Below are positions 25,850 to 36,706 of a DNA stretch of 64,000 nucleotides, piece after piece. Location of the stretch: NCBI GenBank assembly GCA_019694555.1, contig JAIBBS010000013.1:1-64000 (forward strand), given 5' to 3'. A model generated the notes under the pieces. That model made no database searches. It saw only the letters and a program-made list of their open reading frames with translations, and was not told where the DNA came from. This stretch comes from Nannocystaceae bacterium. GTDB taxonomy: Bacteria > Myxococcota_A > Polyangia > Nannocystales > Nannocystaceae. The position numbers and the translations under genes were made by a program. Numbering within the stretch: the first letter of the stretch is position 1; each line of letters begins with the position of its first letter.

Positions 25850-26575
25850 GTGGGTCTCAAGGATCTCTTCGGCGGGGGCGGGCGCGGCAAGTCGCGCGTC
25901 GACAAGTTCGTCAAGGTCATCACCAACCCGTACACCCAGTCCGCCGATCGCTACCACGCGATGCAGCAGCTGCTCGACGACGGCTCGGTCGAGGCCTGGG
26001 TCGGGTTGATGAAGCGCTTCACCATCGTCTCGACCAAGAGCATCGAGGACGAAGAAGAGAAGGGCTGGGCCTACCGCGAGCTCGCCGCCAAGGGCGACAA
26101 GGTCCTGCCGGCGCTGCGGCAGTTCTGCACCGAGGCCGAGAACGTCGCGTGGGCGCTGCGCATCCTCGAGGACGTCGCCAACGGACCGCAGGAGTGGGAG
26201 GTGCTCGACGCGATGCTCGAGCGCCATCCGCCCGAGTACGCGCGCGATCCCAAGACCAAGCTGCAGCTGCTCACGCACGTCGCGGAGATCGACGACGCGC
26301 GCGTGGTGCCGATCCTGATCCGCTACCTCGGCGACCCCGAGGAGAACATCCGCTTCTTCTGCGTCGAGCAGCTGGTCGACATCGGCGACGAGGACGCGAA
26401 GGCACCGCTGGTCGAGCGCCTGGTGCACGACGCCGAGGACTCGGTGCGTCTGCGGACGCGCATCCTCGAAGGCCTCGCGACGTTGGGCTGGGACGTGGCG
26501 CAGTGGCAGAGCGCGGTCGTGCCGCACCTGGGGAACGAGCACGCGCTCAAGGCCGGCAAGATCGTGCGTCGCTGA
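25850..26575 (+). CDS. HEAT-repeat protein
   Basis: A 241-residue cytoplasmic protein with a GTG start. The N-terminus is Gly-Leu-Lys-Asp-Leu-Phe-Gly4 with a basic patch, then helical repeats: VLPALRQFCTEAENVAWALR, VVPILIRYLGDPEENIRFFC and KAPLVERLVHDAEDSVRLR are HEAT-like units. HEAT solenoids are protein-binding scaffolds. No enzyme domain is seen. The upstream 217 bp is free of genes and very GC-rich, with CTATCTC at 25834-25840 just before the start as a possible weak -10 element. The next gene is 149 bp away. Confidence 0.8.
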   Translation: MGLKDLFGGGGRGKSRVDKFVKVITNPYTQSADRYHAMQQLLDDGSVEAWVGLMKRFTIVSTKSIEDEEEKGWAYRELAAKGDKVLPALRQFCTEAENVAWALRILEDVANGPQEWEVLDAMLERHPPEYARDPKTKLQLLTHVAEIDDARVVPILIRYLGDPEENIRFFCVEQLVDIGDEDAKAPLVERLVHDAEDSVRLRTRILEGLATLGWDVAQWQSAVVPHLGNEHALKAGKIVRR

Positions 26576-26724
26576 CGCGCGCGGGTGTGAGCGGATCGAC
26601 GCGCGGTCCCGTCTCGCCCCACGCCAGCTCGCCAGCGGGCCGCATCGAGCGTCGCCGCGCTCGGGCCGCGAGCTCCGCAGCCGTTGCGCGCCCCACTGTC
26701 GGCCGCCGCCGCCATGCTGCCACG

Positions 26725-27156
26725 ATGATGGCACCGCGAACGGCGTTCGAACCGGTCCCGCCGCCTCCGGCCCCGCCCGCGTTCGCCGGCGACGACCCGT
26801 TCGCGCCGTTGCCCCTGCTCACGATGGAGCCCGACGACGACGACGGCGCGTGGTCGCTGCTGCACCGCGAGGCCCCGCCCTACTCGCGGCCGCTGTCGCC
26901 GGGCAGCGAGCAGCGCGTGACCATCGAGCTGCCCGCGATCGCACTGCTGCCCGCGGCCACGGATCCGGTGTCGATCGCGTCGCTGCTCGAGCAGGCGCTC
27001 GACGCGATGCTGCGCAAGGACCACCACGCGGCGCTGCGGATCTACCTCGCCGCGCAGCGGCTCGCGCCGGAGGATCGCACCATCGTCGCGAACATCGAGC
27101 GGTTGCAGCTGCTGCTGCGGCGCGCGCGTGACGACGCTCGCACGGCGCGGTCGTAG
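26725..27156 (+). CDS. Hypothetical protein with TPR-like C-terminal helix pair
   Basis: A 143-residue protein. The first 60 residues are rich in Pro/Ala/Asp and probably disordered; residues about 87-135 (IASLLEQALDAMLRKDHHAAL, then YLAAQRLAPEDRTIVANIERL) look like one to two tetratricopeptide helices. It has no signal peptide. The start is uncertain between the adjacent ATGs at 26725 and 26728. It precedes carB by 153 bp. Function unknown; TPR segments usually bind a protein partner. Confidence 0.62.
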   Translation: MMAPRTAFEPVPPPPAPPAFAGDDPFAPLPLLTMEPDDDDGAWSLLHREAPPYSRPLSPGSEQRVTIELPAIALLPAATDPVSIASLLEQALDAMLRKDHHAALRIYLAAQRLAPEDRTIVANIERLQLLLRRARDDARTARS

Positions 27157-27309
27157 CAGCCCCAGCGCCCAACCTGCGGCGCCCGTCGCCGCACACGGGC
27201 CGCGCGCCGCTCGCCCCGGCGTGCCGGAGAGCCCCCCGGTCGCGCCTGCGCGGCGCGCTCGCGCCCCCCTTTCCACCCCCCCGCAACTCGGGCACGCTGC
27301 GCCCCGCCC

Positions 27310-30576
<3,267 letters not shown>

Positions 30577-30774
30577 GCACCTGTCCGCGGATGCTGGCGG
30601 GCGCTCGTCGCCGATGCGACCGGACGGTGAGGGTCCCGCGACCGGCTCGGCCGGGCACCGGGATGAGGACGCCCAGCGTGCTCGCCATGGACCGACCGGC
30701 CCACGGGCCGATGCGATCCACGCCGCGCCCACGCCGCTGGCGGCAGCCGCGGGCGACTGTTATCGTCGCGCGCC

Positions 30775-31263
30775 ATGGCGGACGACAGCGTTCCCATCAC
30801 GCCAGCGGGCCTCGAGCGCCTGCGCGCCGAGCTCAAGCACATCAAGGAGGTCGACCGCCCCGAGAACGTGCGCGAGATCGAGACCGCGCGCGAACACGGG
30901 GATCTGCGCGAGAACGCCGAGTACCACGCGGCCAAGGAGCGCCAGGCCGCGCTCGAGGGCCGCATGCGCTTCCTCGAGCACCGCATCGGCCACGCCGAGG
31001 TCATCGACCCCGCGACCATCAAGAGCACCCGCATCGGCTTCGGCGCGACCGTGACCGTGCTGGACCTCGATACCGACGAACAGACCGTCTACGCCATCGT
31101 CGGCGAGGACGAGGCCGACGCCGACCGCGGCCGCTTGTCGATCCGCTCGCCGATCGTGCGCGCGCTGATCGGCAAGTCCAAGGGCGACGAGGTCACGCTG
31201 CAGCTGCCCAAGGGCGCGCGCGAGCTCGAGGTCGTCAAGGTCGAGTACGTGCCGCTGTCATGA
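30775..31263 (+). CDS. greA: Transcription elongation factor GreA
   Basis: A 162-residue protein with the complete GreA layout: an N-terminal coiled coil (about 1-75, including GDLRENAEYHAAKERQ, where the tip acidic residues stimulate RNA cleavage by RNA polymerase) and a C-terminal FKBP-like domain with SPIVRALIGKSKGDEV. GreA rescues backtracked RNA polymerase. A TATCGT box at 30761-30766 lies 8 nt before the ATG and no Shine-Dalgarno is seen. Its stop overlaps the start of the following lipoprotein gene (ATGA), an odd partner for a core transcription factor. Confidence 0.97.
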   Translation: MADDSVPITPAGLERLRAELKHIKEVDRPENVREIETAREHGDLRENAEYHAAKERQAALEGRMRFLEHRIGHAEVIDPATIKSTRIGFGATVTVLDLDTDEQTVYAIVGEDEADADRGRLSIRSPIVRALIGKSKGDEVTLQLPKGARELEVVKVEYVPLS

Positions 31264-31709
31264 GCAGCTCCCGCACCCGCGCCGTCGCGCTCGCGCTGCT
31301 CGGCGCGCTGTGCTGCGCCTGCCGCTCGGGCGTGGGCGACAACTGCGTGTGCAAGAGCGACTGCCGCCCGGGCCTGGTGTGCGCGCAGAACGGCTCGCCG
31401 ATCACGACCGAGTGCGCCCACGGTGATCTCAACGCCGCGCCGGCGGTGTGCATCGAAGAGGACCAGGGCCCCGACAACGCCACGAGCCTGGGCGATCCGC
31501 CGGTGTACTTCGACGTCGGCGGCAAGCGCGACTTCTCGCCGCCGGGTGCGGACAGCAGCGGTGCTGCGAGCTCCGACGGCAGCGGCGCGAGCTCGGGCAC
31601 GAGCGCGAGCGGCAGCTCGTCCACCACCGACGCGAGCAGCAGCAGCGGCGCCGGCAGCAGCGGCTCGGGCAGCAGCTCGGGTGCGACCGCGGGCTCGAGC
31701 GGGACCTGA
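31260..31709 (+). CDS. Small Cys-rich lipoprotein coupled to greA
   Basis: A 149-residue lipoprotein (signal ending LCCAC). A short N-terminal module contains CVCKSDCRPGLVC and two further Cys; the C-terminal 60 residues are Ser/Gly/Ala/Thr low complexity. The ATG overlaps the greA stop in an ATGA, which suggests translational coupling and expression along with greA. Function unknown. The layout (Cys module first, Ser-rich tail last) is shared with 23824-24285. Confidence 0.7.
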   Translation: MSSSRTRAVALALLGALCCACRSGVGDNCVCKSDCRPGLVCAQNGSPITTECAHGDLNAAPAVCIEEDQGPDNATSLGDPPVYFDVGGKRDFSPPGADSSGAASSDGSGASSGTSASGSSSTTDASSSSGAGSSGSGSSSGATAGSSGT

Positions 31710-31724
31710 GCCGCGGAGCCGAGG

Positions 31725-32177
31725 GTGACCGCGACCGAACCCGCGCACTGGCTGCTGCGCCTGCCCCCGCAGGCGTGGATCGACGCTGCACGCACCGAGC
31801 TCGACGCGCTGCAGCGACGGCTCGCATCCGAGCCCGATCCGCGCCGCGCCGTGGTCGCGCATGCGCGGCGCGCGGGCGGCATGGCGCTCAACGGCGTGCT
31901 CGCGGCGTGGGCCCACGACGACGCCACGATCGCGGCCGAACCCGAGGCACCGTGGGGTCGCTCGTACGTCGATCACCTGCAGCACGTCGCCGCCGGCCGC
32001 ACCGGCCCGCTGCCCGAGTCGGTCGCGACGCTGGCCGCGGCGATCCTCGCGGTGCCGATGGCGCGACCGGAGCTCGTGGGCCTGGGCACGCGGCGACACG
32101 CGGATCTGCACACGCTGGCGCAGGCCACCGCCGCGCTGGTCGAGGCCTGCGCCACGGCGCTGCCGGCCGCGGTGTAA
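31725..32177 (+). CDS. Hypothetical helical protein
   Basis: A 150-residue protein with a GTG start, 15 bp after the preceding stop. It is Ala/Arg/Leu-rich and predicted helical by eye, with conserved-looking His/Arg residues (ARRAGGMALNGVLAAW, TRRHADLHTLAQATAAL). No signal peptide or known domain was recognised. HEPN-like helical bundles have a similar composition, but no RxxxxH catalytic motif is convincing. It probably belongs to the greA transcript. Confidence 0.6.
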   Translation: MTATEPAHWLLRLPPQAWIDAARTELDALQRRLASEPDPRRAVVAHARRAGGMALNGVLAAWAHDDATIAAEPEAPWGRSYVDHLQHVAAGRTGPLPESVATLAAAILAVPMARPELVGLGTRRHADLHTLAQATAALVEACATALPAAV

Positions 32178-32188
32178 GCCGGGCGCGC

Positions 32189-32205
32189 CGGGATCATTGA
32201 TCCCG
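32189..32205. promoter_or_regulatory. 17-bp perfect palindrome
   Basis: CGGGATCATTGATCCCG has 8-bp arms around one central base. It lies 12 nt after a stop codon and about 50 nt upstream of the expected transcription start of the next lipoprotein gene (TAGCCT box at 32235-32240). It could be an operator; as an RNA hairpin it would have only a 6-bp stem with a 5-nt loop. Confidence 0.45.
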
Positions 32206-32247
32206 CGTCGCTGGCCGCACTCGCGGTCCCGCGCTAGCCTGCACGCC

Positions 32248-33069
32248 ATGGCTTCACTGCACCGATCCACCGCGCTCGCGTCGCTGTTGCTGCTGTCCGG
32301 TGCGTGTCAGCGCCTCGACGTGAGCGGCGACGACACGCTGGGTTCGGCGGGCGATGACAGCTCGACCTCGTTCGGCGGCGGCAGCAACGTCGACGCCACC
32401 GGCAACGACGCCAACGACTCCAACGAGGCCGACTCGAGCGGCGGCGGGCCCATGCTCGACTGCGATCCCGTGCAGCAGACCGGCTGCAGCGACGGCGAGA
32501 AGTGCACCGTCGTGCTGCAGGCCGGCGAGCCCAGCTTCACCTGCGTGGCCGACACCGCCGATCTCGATCCGCTCGGCAGCTGCACGCCCGCGCTGGGCAC
32601 CGGCGTCGACGGCTGTCCCGGCGGCTACGCCTGCCTCGGACCCGAGGACGCCGACGGCGTGTGCGTGCCGCTGTGCCTGAGCTCGAACGACTGCGCCGAC
32701 GGCGTGTGCCTGGCCGAGTCGCAGCACGCGATCCAGTTCTGCGCGCAGGAGTGCTCGCCGTTCGAAGGCGGGTGCATCTCGCCGCTGTCGTGTCGTCGCA
32801 GCGAGGATCGCTTCGCGTGCAGCTTCCCGCAGCTCGACGACGTCGGCGGCCAGGCCGAGCCGTGCACCGCCAAGAACGACGCCGGCTGCGGCGAGGGCTA
32901 CGTGTGTCTGCCCGGTGCGCTCGTGCCCGAGTGCAGTGGCGACAGCTGCTGCACCGCGGTCTGCGACATCGACGCGGACAGCTGCGACGCGCCCTCGACC
33001 TGCAACACGCTGTTCGAAGCGCCGGCACCGGGCTCGGAGTCGATCGGCGCGTGCTTCGTGCCCAGCTGA
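32248..33069 (+). CDS. Cys-rich lipoprotein
   Basis: A 273-residue lipoprotein (signal ending LLSGAC, Cys20). A Gly/Asp/Ser/Asn linker to about residue 70 precedes about 200 residues holding more than twenty cysteines in repeated short loops (CSDGEKC, CPGGYAC, CLSSNDC, CGEGYVC, CCTAVC). The Cys-x-x-Gly-Tyr-x-Cys pattern resembles EGF/dickkopf-like disulfide modules seen in many myxobacterial surface proteins. A TAGCCT box lies 7 nt before the ATG. Function unknown, probably extracellular binding. Confidence 0.78.
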   Translation: MASLHRSTALASLLLLSGACQRLDVSGDDTLGSAGDDSSTSFGGGSNVDATGNDANDSNEADSSGGGPMLDCDPVQQTGCSDGEKCTVVLQAGEPSFTCVADTADLDPLGSCTPALGTGVDGCPGGYACLGPEDADGVCVPLCLSSNDCADGVCLAESQHAIQFCAQECSPFEGGCISPLSCRRSEDRFACSFPQLDDVGGQAEPCTAKNDAGCGEGYVCLPGALVPECSGDSCCTAVCDIDADSCDAPSTCNTLFEAPAPGSESIGACFVPS

Positions 33070-33086
33070 GCCCACCCGCCGCCGCG

Positions 33087-33770
33087 TCACGGCAACGGCA
33101 ACGCCAACGGCACGCAACCCGACGCGGGCCCGGGCACGATCGTCAGCGGCTTGCGCGACAGCTCGACCGTGCCCTGCCGTGCGAGCAGCTCGCGCGGCAC
33201 CTCCTGGCCCTGCGCCGCGGGCAAGCGCGCCTGCGCGAGCAGGCCCAGCTTGGTGCCGCACTGCGACGGCACCAACGCGTGACCGGGGCCCAGCGCGGTC
33301 GAGTCCTCGACCACCGCCGCACCGCCGCCGGCCCACAGATCGACGAACACCAGCGCATCGAGCCCGACGACGAAGCCCAGCTGCACGCCGACGGGGACCT
33401 CGCTCTGCGCGCCCGGCTCGGTCACCACCACCATCGGACCCAGCGGCGTCATCACGCCCTCGAACGCGCACGCGGCCACGCGACAGGTCGCGCGCTCGCC
33501 GGTGGCGGTGGGCGTGGGCTGCAGCGAGCTGCTCGACAGCTGCATGCGCTCGCCCTGCAGCGCGAGCCACATCGGACAGCCGTCGGGCGCCGACCACTGC
33601 GCGACCACGCCGGTCGGCGCCGGCACCTCGTTGCACACCGGCGCGATGAGCTTGGGCTCCGCGGGCGGTGCTGCAGCCTCGGTGGGCTCGGGCGGCTTCT
33701 CGCACGCCGCCAGGGTCGCCAGCAGCAGCCCCGCGATCGCGCGGCGTGATCGAGACGCGGCGCGTCTCAT
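33087..33770 (-). CDS. Lipoprotein of unknown function whose start lies in a repeat
   Basis: A 227-residue lipoprotein with an Arg-rich N-terminus (MRRAASRSRR) and lipobox LAAC (Cys23), then a Pro/Ala/Glu linker and a beta-rich body with four Cys. Its ATG and first seven codons lie in a 20-bp repeat copy at 33752-33771. The signal peptide is longer and more basic than in neighbouring lipoproteins, as expected if the repeat was captured as the N-terminus. No known domain is recognised. Confidence 0.7.
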   Translation of the reverse strand: MRRAASRSRRAIAGLLLATLAACEKPPEPTEAAAPPAEPKLIAPVCNEVPAPTGVVAQWSAPDGCPMWLALQGERMQLSSSSLQPTPTATGERATCRVAACAFEGVMTPLGPMVVVTEPGAQSEVPVGVQLGFVVGLDALVFVDLWAGGGAAVVEDSTALGPGHALVPSQCGTKLGLLAQARLPAAQGQEVPRELLARQGTVELSRKPLTIVPGPASGCVPLALPLP

Positions 33771-33902
33771 CGACGCCTACCAAGCAATGGGGAAGGGCGG
33801 CCCGCCCTTCCCCTCCGTCGGGCCGAGCCCGCCGGAGCCTCCCCTGCCCTCATCGCTTCGCTCCTTGCCCGCAGTCGTGGATGAGACGCGGCGCGTCTCA
33901 TC
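33752..33902. repeat. Palindromic element with 20-bp flanking direct repeats
   Basis: GAGACGCGGCGCGTCTCATC occurs identically at 33752-33771 and 33883-33902, in direct orientation and itself palindromic at its core. Between the copies lies a 25-bp perfect palindrome (33789-33813) and GC-rich sequence with short inverted repeats. No reading frame fits the interval. This layout suggests a small non-autonomous mobile or REP-like element. Confidence 0.6.
33789..33813. repeat. 25-bp perfect palindrome
   Basis: GGGGAAGGGCGG and CCGCCCTTCCCC flank one central C. It could form a 10-12 bp RNA hairpin. It has no U-tract on the plus strand and only a poor one on the minus strand (ATTGCTT). Confidence 0.6.
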
Positions 33903-33905
33903 CAC
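33877..33905 (-). terminator. Long inverted repeat just downstream of a stop codon
   Basis: GTGGATGAGACGCG and CGCGTCTCATCCAC are perfect 14-bp arms around one G. It begins 3 nt after the stop of 33909-34511 on the minus strand, a terminator-like position, but no U-run follows. It includes one copy of the 20-bp repeat. Confidence 0.45.
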
Positions 33906-33908
33906 CGC

Positions 33909-34511
33909 TCAGTTGGTCTTGGCCTTGATCACGACCTCGCCACCTTGGTTGGTGAGCGCGGAGATCGGCGAGATGTTCTCGGCGATCCAGATCTGGTCGT
34001 CCTGGCCGTTGTAGCCGGTGGGCAGCTGCGGCGAGACGCGCACCGTGGGGTCCTGGCAATCCGCGGTGACGGCGGTCGGCAGCGGCCCGAACAGCAGCAC
34101 GCGACCCTCGAGCGGACCCTGCACCGCGTACTCGACGGTGAGGTGCGGCGTGCCCATCGACAGCTCTTGGTTGATGTCGATGATCGAGCAGTCGGCCTGC
34201 GAGCGCTCGAGGTCCTCGCACAGGCGATCCTTCCACGCCTCGCCACCGTCGTCGTGCGTGCCGAACACCAGGCCGCCATCGGGGCCGCCTTGCTGCGCGT
34301 CGGGGTTCGCGTCGTAGTAGTCGCGCAGGCAGGTCTCGTAGTCCATCGAGACGATCGCGCGCGCGGTCGAGACGTACGGGTCCATGGCCTGCGACTCACC
34401 GCGCACGAACTTGAGCTTGATGTAGCCGTTGGTGAGGGGCGTCGGATCGTCGGTGCAACCCGAGACGACGACGGCGGCGAACACAGCGGCAGCGAGACGG
34501 ACGGAGCTCAT
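33909..34511 (-). CDS. Lipoprotein of unknown function
   Basis: A 200-residue lipoprotein (signal ending VVSGC, Cys19). The mature protein contains CLRDYYDANPDAQQGGPDGG and three further Cys, with an otherwise ordinary soluble composition and no low-complexity linker, unlike most lipoproteins here. No domain is recognised. A CAGACT box lies 10 nt upstream of the ATG. It ends beside the palindromic element. Confidence 0.72.
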   Translation of the reverse strand: MSSVRLAAAVFAAVVVSGCTDDPTPLTNGYIKLKFVRGESQAMDPYVSTARAIVSMDYETCLRDYYDANPDAQQGGPDGGLVFGTHDDGGEAWKDRLCEDLERSQADCSIIDINQELSMGTPHLTVEYAVQGPLEGRVLLFGPLPTAVTADCQDPTVRVSPQLPTGYNGQDDQIWIAENISPISALTNQGGEVVIKAKTN

Positions 34512-34676
34512 CGTGGGCCCGAGTCTGGCAGGTTCGCGCCGCCCGCTCCACTTGCCGGACTGCTTTCGTGCGCAGAGCCTTGCGCACAGGGTGGCAGGGC
34601 GGCGGCGGGGCCCCGCGGCGAGGGACGCGAGCTCGCCAGAGCGAGCGCTGCAGCCGGCTTCGCGGCGGTTTTCGAG

Positions 34677-34696
34677 GCTGTGACGGGGATCACAGC
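34677..34696. promoter_or_regulatory. CRP/FNR-family type operator
   Basis: GCTGTGACGGGGATCACAGC is a perfect palindrome with the CRP core TGTGA-N6-TCACA. Its centre is 61.5 bp upstream of 34748, the expected start of transcription from the TAGCGT box, which is the classic class I CRP activator position. No good -35 hexamer is seen, as expected for an activator-dependent promoter. Confidence 0.65.
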
Positions 34697-34735
34697 TGGG
34701 CCGGCGCCTGCGGCGTCCCCGGATCCCCGTCGTGC

Positions 34736-34741
34736 TAGCGT
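34736..34741 (+). promoter_or_regulatory. -10 box TAGCGT of the cyclase/epoxidase operon
   Basis: TAGCGT lies 6 nt before the TTG start at 34748. The region 17 bp upstream (about 34713-34718) has no TTGACA-like hexamer. Confidence 0.5.
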
Positions 34742-34747
34742 CCCGCG

Positions 34748-36706
34748 TTGCGGTTGTCGCGCAGCTTCGCCCTTCGCACCATGCTCACCGCCGTTCCTCC
34801 CGCCTCTGCACGCGCATCGTCCTCGCGAACCCACGGCACCGTCGTTCGCGGCGCCCCGCTCGATCAGACGCTCGCGCGGCTCGACGCCTGGCTCGAGCCG
34901 TGGCGCGAGCGGGTGCGCGAGCGGGCCGAGACCGGTTCGCGCCGCGATCGTGCGGAGCAGGAACCGCCGTGGGCACTGCAGGTCCCCGACGTCGGACCCA
35001 GCGCCGAGGTGCTGCTGGCCGATCGCCTGCTGCATGCGCTGCTGCCCGCCGAGCGCGAGGGTCTGCTGACGTGGATCCGCGAGAGCCAGCACGAGTCGGG
35101 CGCGTGGCTCGACGTGCACGGGCGCCCGGATCTGTCGATCACGGCGCTGGCCTACTGGGCGCTCGCGGACGCCGGCGACGACCGCAGCGCCGAGGCCATG
35201 GTCAAGGCCGTGCGGGTGGTGCACGCGCTGGGCGGGGCCCAACGCGCCAACTTCGAGGTGCGGCTGTGGCTCGCGATGGCGGGCCAGATCGACTGGTCGT
35301 GGCTGCCCGCGATCCCGGCGGAGCTGTTCCTGCTGCCGGGCTCGATGCCGCTGTCGCCGGCCCGCTTCTCGCCGTGGGCCCGCGGTGTGCTCACGCCGTA
35401 TCTGCTGATCGCGCGGGCGCCCGCGCGGCTGCACCTCGCCGATGCCTCCGAGCTGCTGCTGCGCCGCGGCAACGAAGCGCTGGTGGCCCCGCGGCTGACG
35501 CGACCGGGCCTCGCGGGCGATCTGCTGCAGGCGTTCGATCGCACCGTGAAGCTGTCGCGCAAGCTGCCGCGCGGACCGCTGCCCCGCTGGGCGCAGCAGC
35601 GCGCGCAGGCGTTCATCGACGGCGCGCAGCAGGAACACGGCGGGTGGTTCTCGGCCCGGCCGACGCTGCTGTCGTTGCTGGCGCTGCGGGTGATGGGCGC
35701 GCGCTCCGATGATCCCCGCATCGCCCGCGGCCTCGCGTACCTGCGCGCGGCCCGGGGTCGCGTGCTCACGCCTGGCGGCACGGTCGCGCTGGCGCAGGGC
35801 CTGCTCGCCGCGCCGATGGGCGTGTGCGCGGGGCTGCTCGGCACCGGCCTGCTGCCGACCGATGCGGCGTGGCTGGTGCGCGAGCAGCTGCACGATCGCG
35901 GGCCGTGGCAGGCGCGTGCCGACGCGCCGGCCGGCGGTTGGCCGCTCGAGCCCGGCGCACGGGCGCACCTCGATCTCGCGGCGACGCTCGCCGTGCTCGA
36001 GACGCTCGCGCAGCTGCGTCCCGAGGATGCCGGCGCACCGGCGGCGTGGTCTGCCGCCCGCCGTGCGAGCGCGGTGCTGCTGGCGATGCAAGAGGGCAGC
36101 GGCGCGTTCGCTCGCTTCGAGCGCGGCGAGACCGAGGTGTTCATGCAGCGGCTGCCGTGGACCGACGGCGATCTGCTGGCCTACGGCCGCGATGGCGATG
36201 CCACGCACGTGCAGCTCACCGCCGATGCGCTCACGCGACTGTGTGCGGTGGGGTTGCGGGCCGAGGACGATCGCGTCGCCCGCGGCATCGCGTGGCTGCG
36301 CCAGGCCGCGACGCGCCGCGATCCCCCGGGCTTGTCGACCAGCTGCGCCATCGCGCGCGCGGCCGCGGTGCTGTTGCCCGAGTCCGACGATCTGCGGGTG
36401 CAGACGGAGCGTCGCATCCGCAATCGTCAGCGCGACGACGGCAGCTTCGGCTCGCTGCTCGACACGGCGCTGGCGCTGCGCGCCCTGGTGGAGCTCGGCC
36501 ACACCTGCGTGCAGACCCAGCGCGCGGTGCGGCACATCATGGGCGCGGTCGAGCAGGCCGACGCCGGTCTCGGTCTGCAAGCCTTCGGCGGCGGCTTCGG
36601 CCTGTCGCCCGACACCGTCGATCCGACCGCGGCCGCGCGACACTGCGTGGCTGCGCTTCGCGCCTACGCCGTCGCGGCGTCGGCCGTCACGGAGCTGCGC
36701 GCATGA
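34748..36706 (+). CDS. Squalene-hopene/oxidosqualene cyclase family protein, atypical active site
   Basis: A 652-residue protein of about the length of bacterial squalene-hopene cyclases. The N-terminal half follows the family closely (residues 128-222: DLSITALAYWALADAGDD, LGGAQRANFEVRLWLAMAGQ, PAELFLLPG). QW-like repeats are at QHESGAW (114-120), QQEHGGW (294-300), QEGSGAF and QRDDGSFG. Where cyclases have GGW...DVDDT the sequence reads GGW...HLDLAAT (407-413), so only the first Asp of DxDD seems kept and the catalytic one is Ala in an ungapped alignment. It may be a cyclase with different chemistry or a binding protein. A TTG start at 34748 fits the -10 box; ATG 34781 is an alternative. The stop overlaps the next gene (ATGA). 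Confidence 0.82.
   Translation: MRLSRSFALRTMLTAVPPASARASSSRTHGTVVRGAPLDQTLARLDAWLEPWRERVRERAETGSRRDRAEQEPPWALQVPDVGPSAEVLLADRLLHALLPAEREGLLTWIRESQHESGAWLDVHGRPDLSITALAYWALADAGDDRSAEAMVKAVRVVHALGGAQRANFEVRLWLAMAGQIDWSWLPAIPAELFLLPGSMPLSPARFSPWARGVLTPYLLIARAPARLHLADASELLLRRGNEALVAPRLTRPGLAGDLLQAFDRTVKLSRKLPRGPLPRWAQQRAQAFIDGAQQEHGGWFSARPTLLSLLALRVMGARSDDPRIARGLAYLRAARGRVLTPGGTVALAQGLLAAPMGVCAGLLGTGLLPTDAAWLVREQLHDRGPWQARADAPAGGWPLEPGARAHLDLAATLAVLETLAQLRPEDAGAPAAWSAARRASAVLLAMQEGSGAFARFERGETEVFMQRLPWTDGDLLAYGRDGDATHVQLTADALTRLCAVGLRAEDDRVARGIAWLRQAATRRDPPGLSTSCAIARAAAVLLPESDDLRVQTERRIRNRQRDDGSFGSLLDTALALRALVELGHTCVQTQRAVRHIMGAVEQADAGLGLQAFGGGFGLSPDTVDPTAAARHCVAALRAYAVAASAVTELRA

Noticed and set aside
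34512-34747. tRNA or small RNA gene in the 236-bp gap
   Set aside because: No tRNA cloverleaf or T-loop consensus was seen; the CRP-type site and -10 box explain the conserved-looking part.
34748-36706. Calling the cyclase-family gene shc or an oxidosqualene cyclase
   Set aside because: The DxDD motif is not intact and no DCTAE motif was found, so a named enzymatic assignment is not supported.
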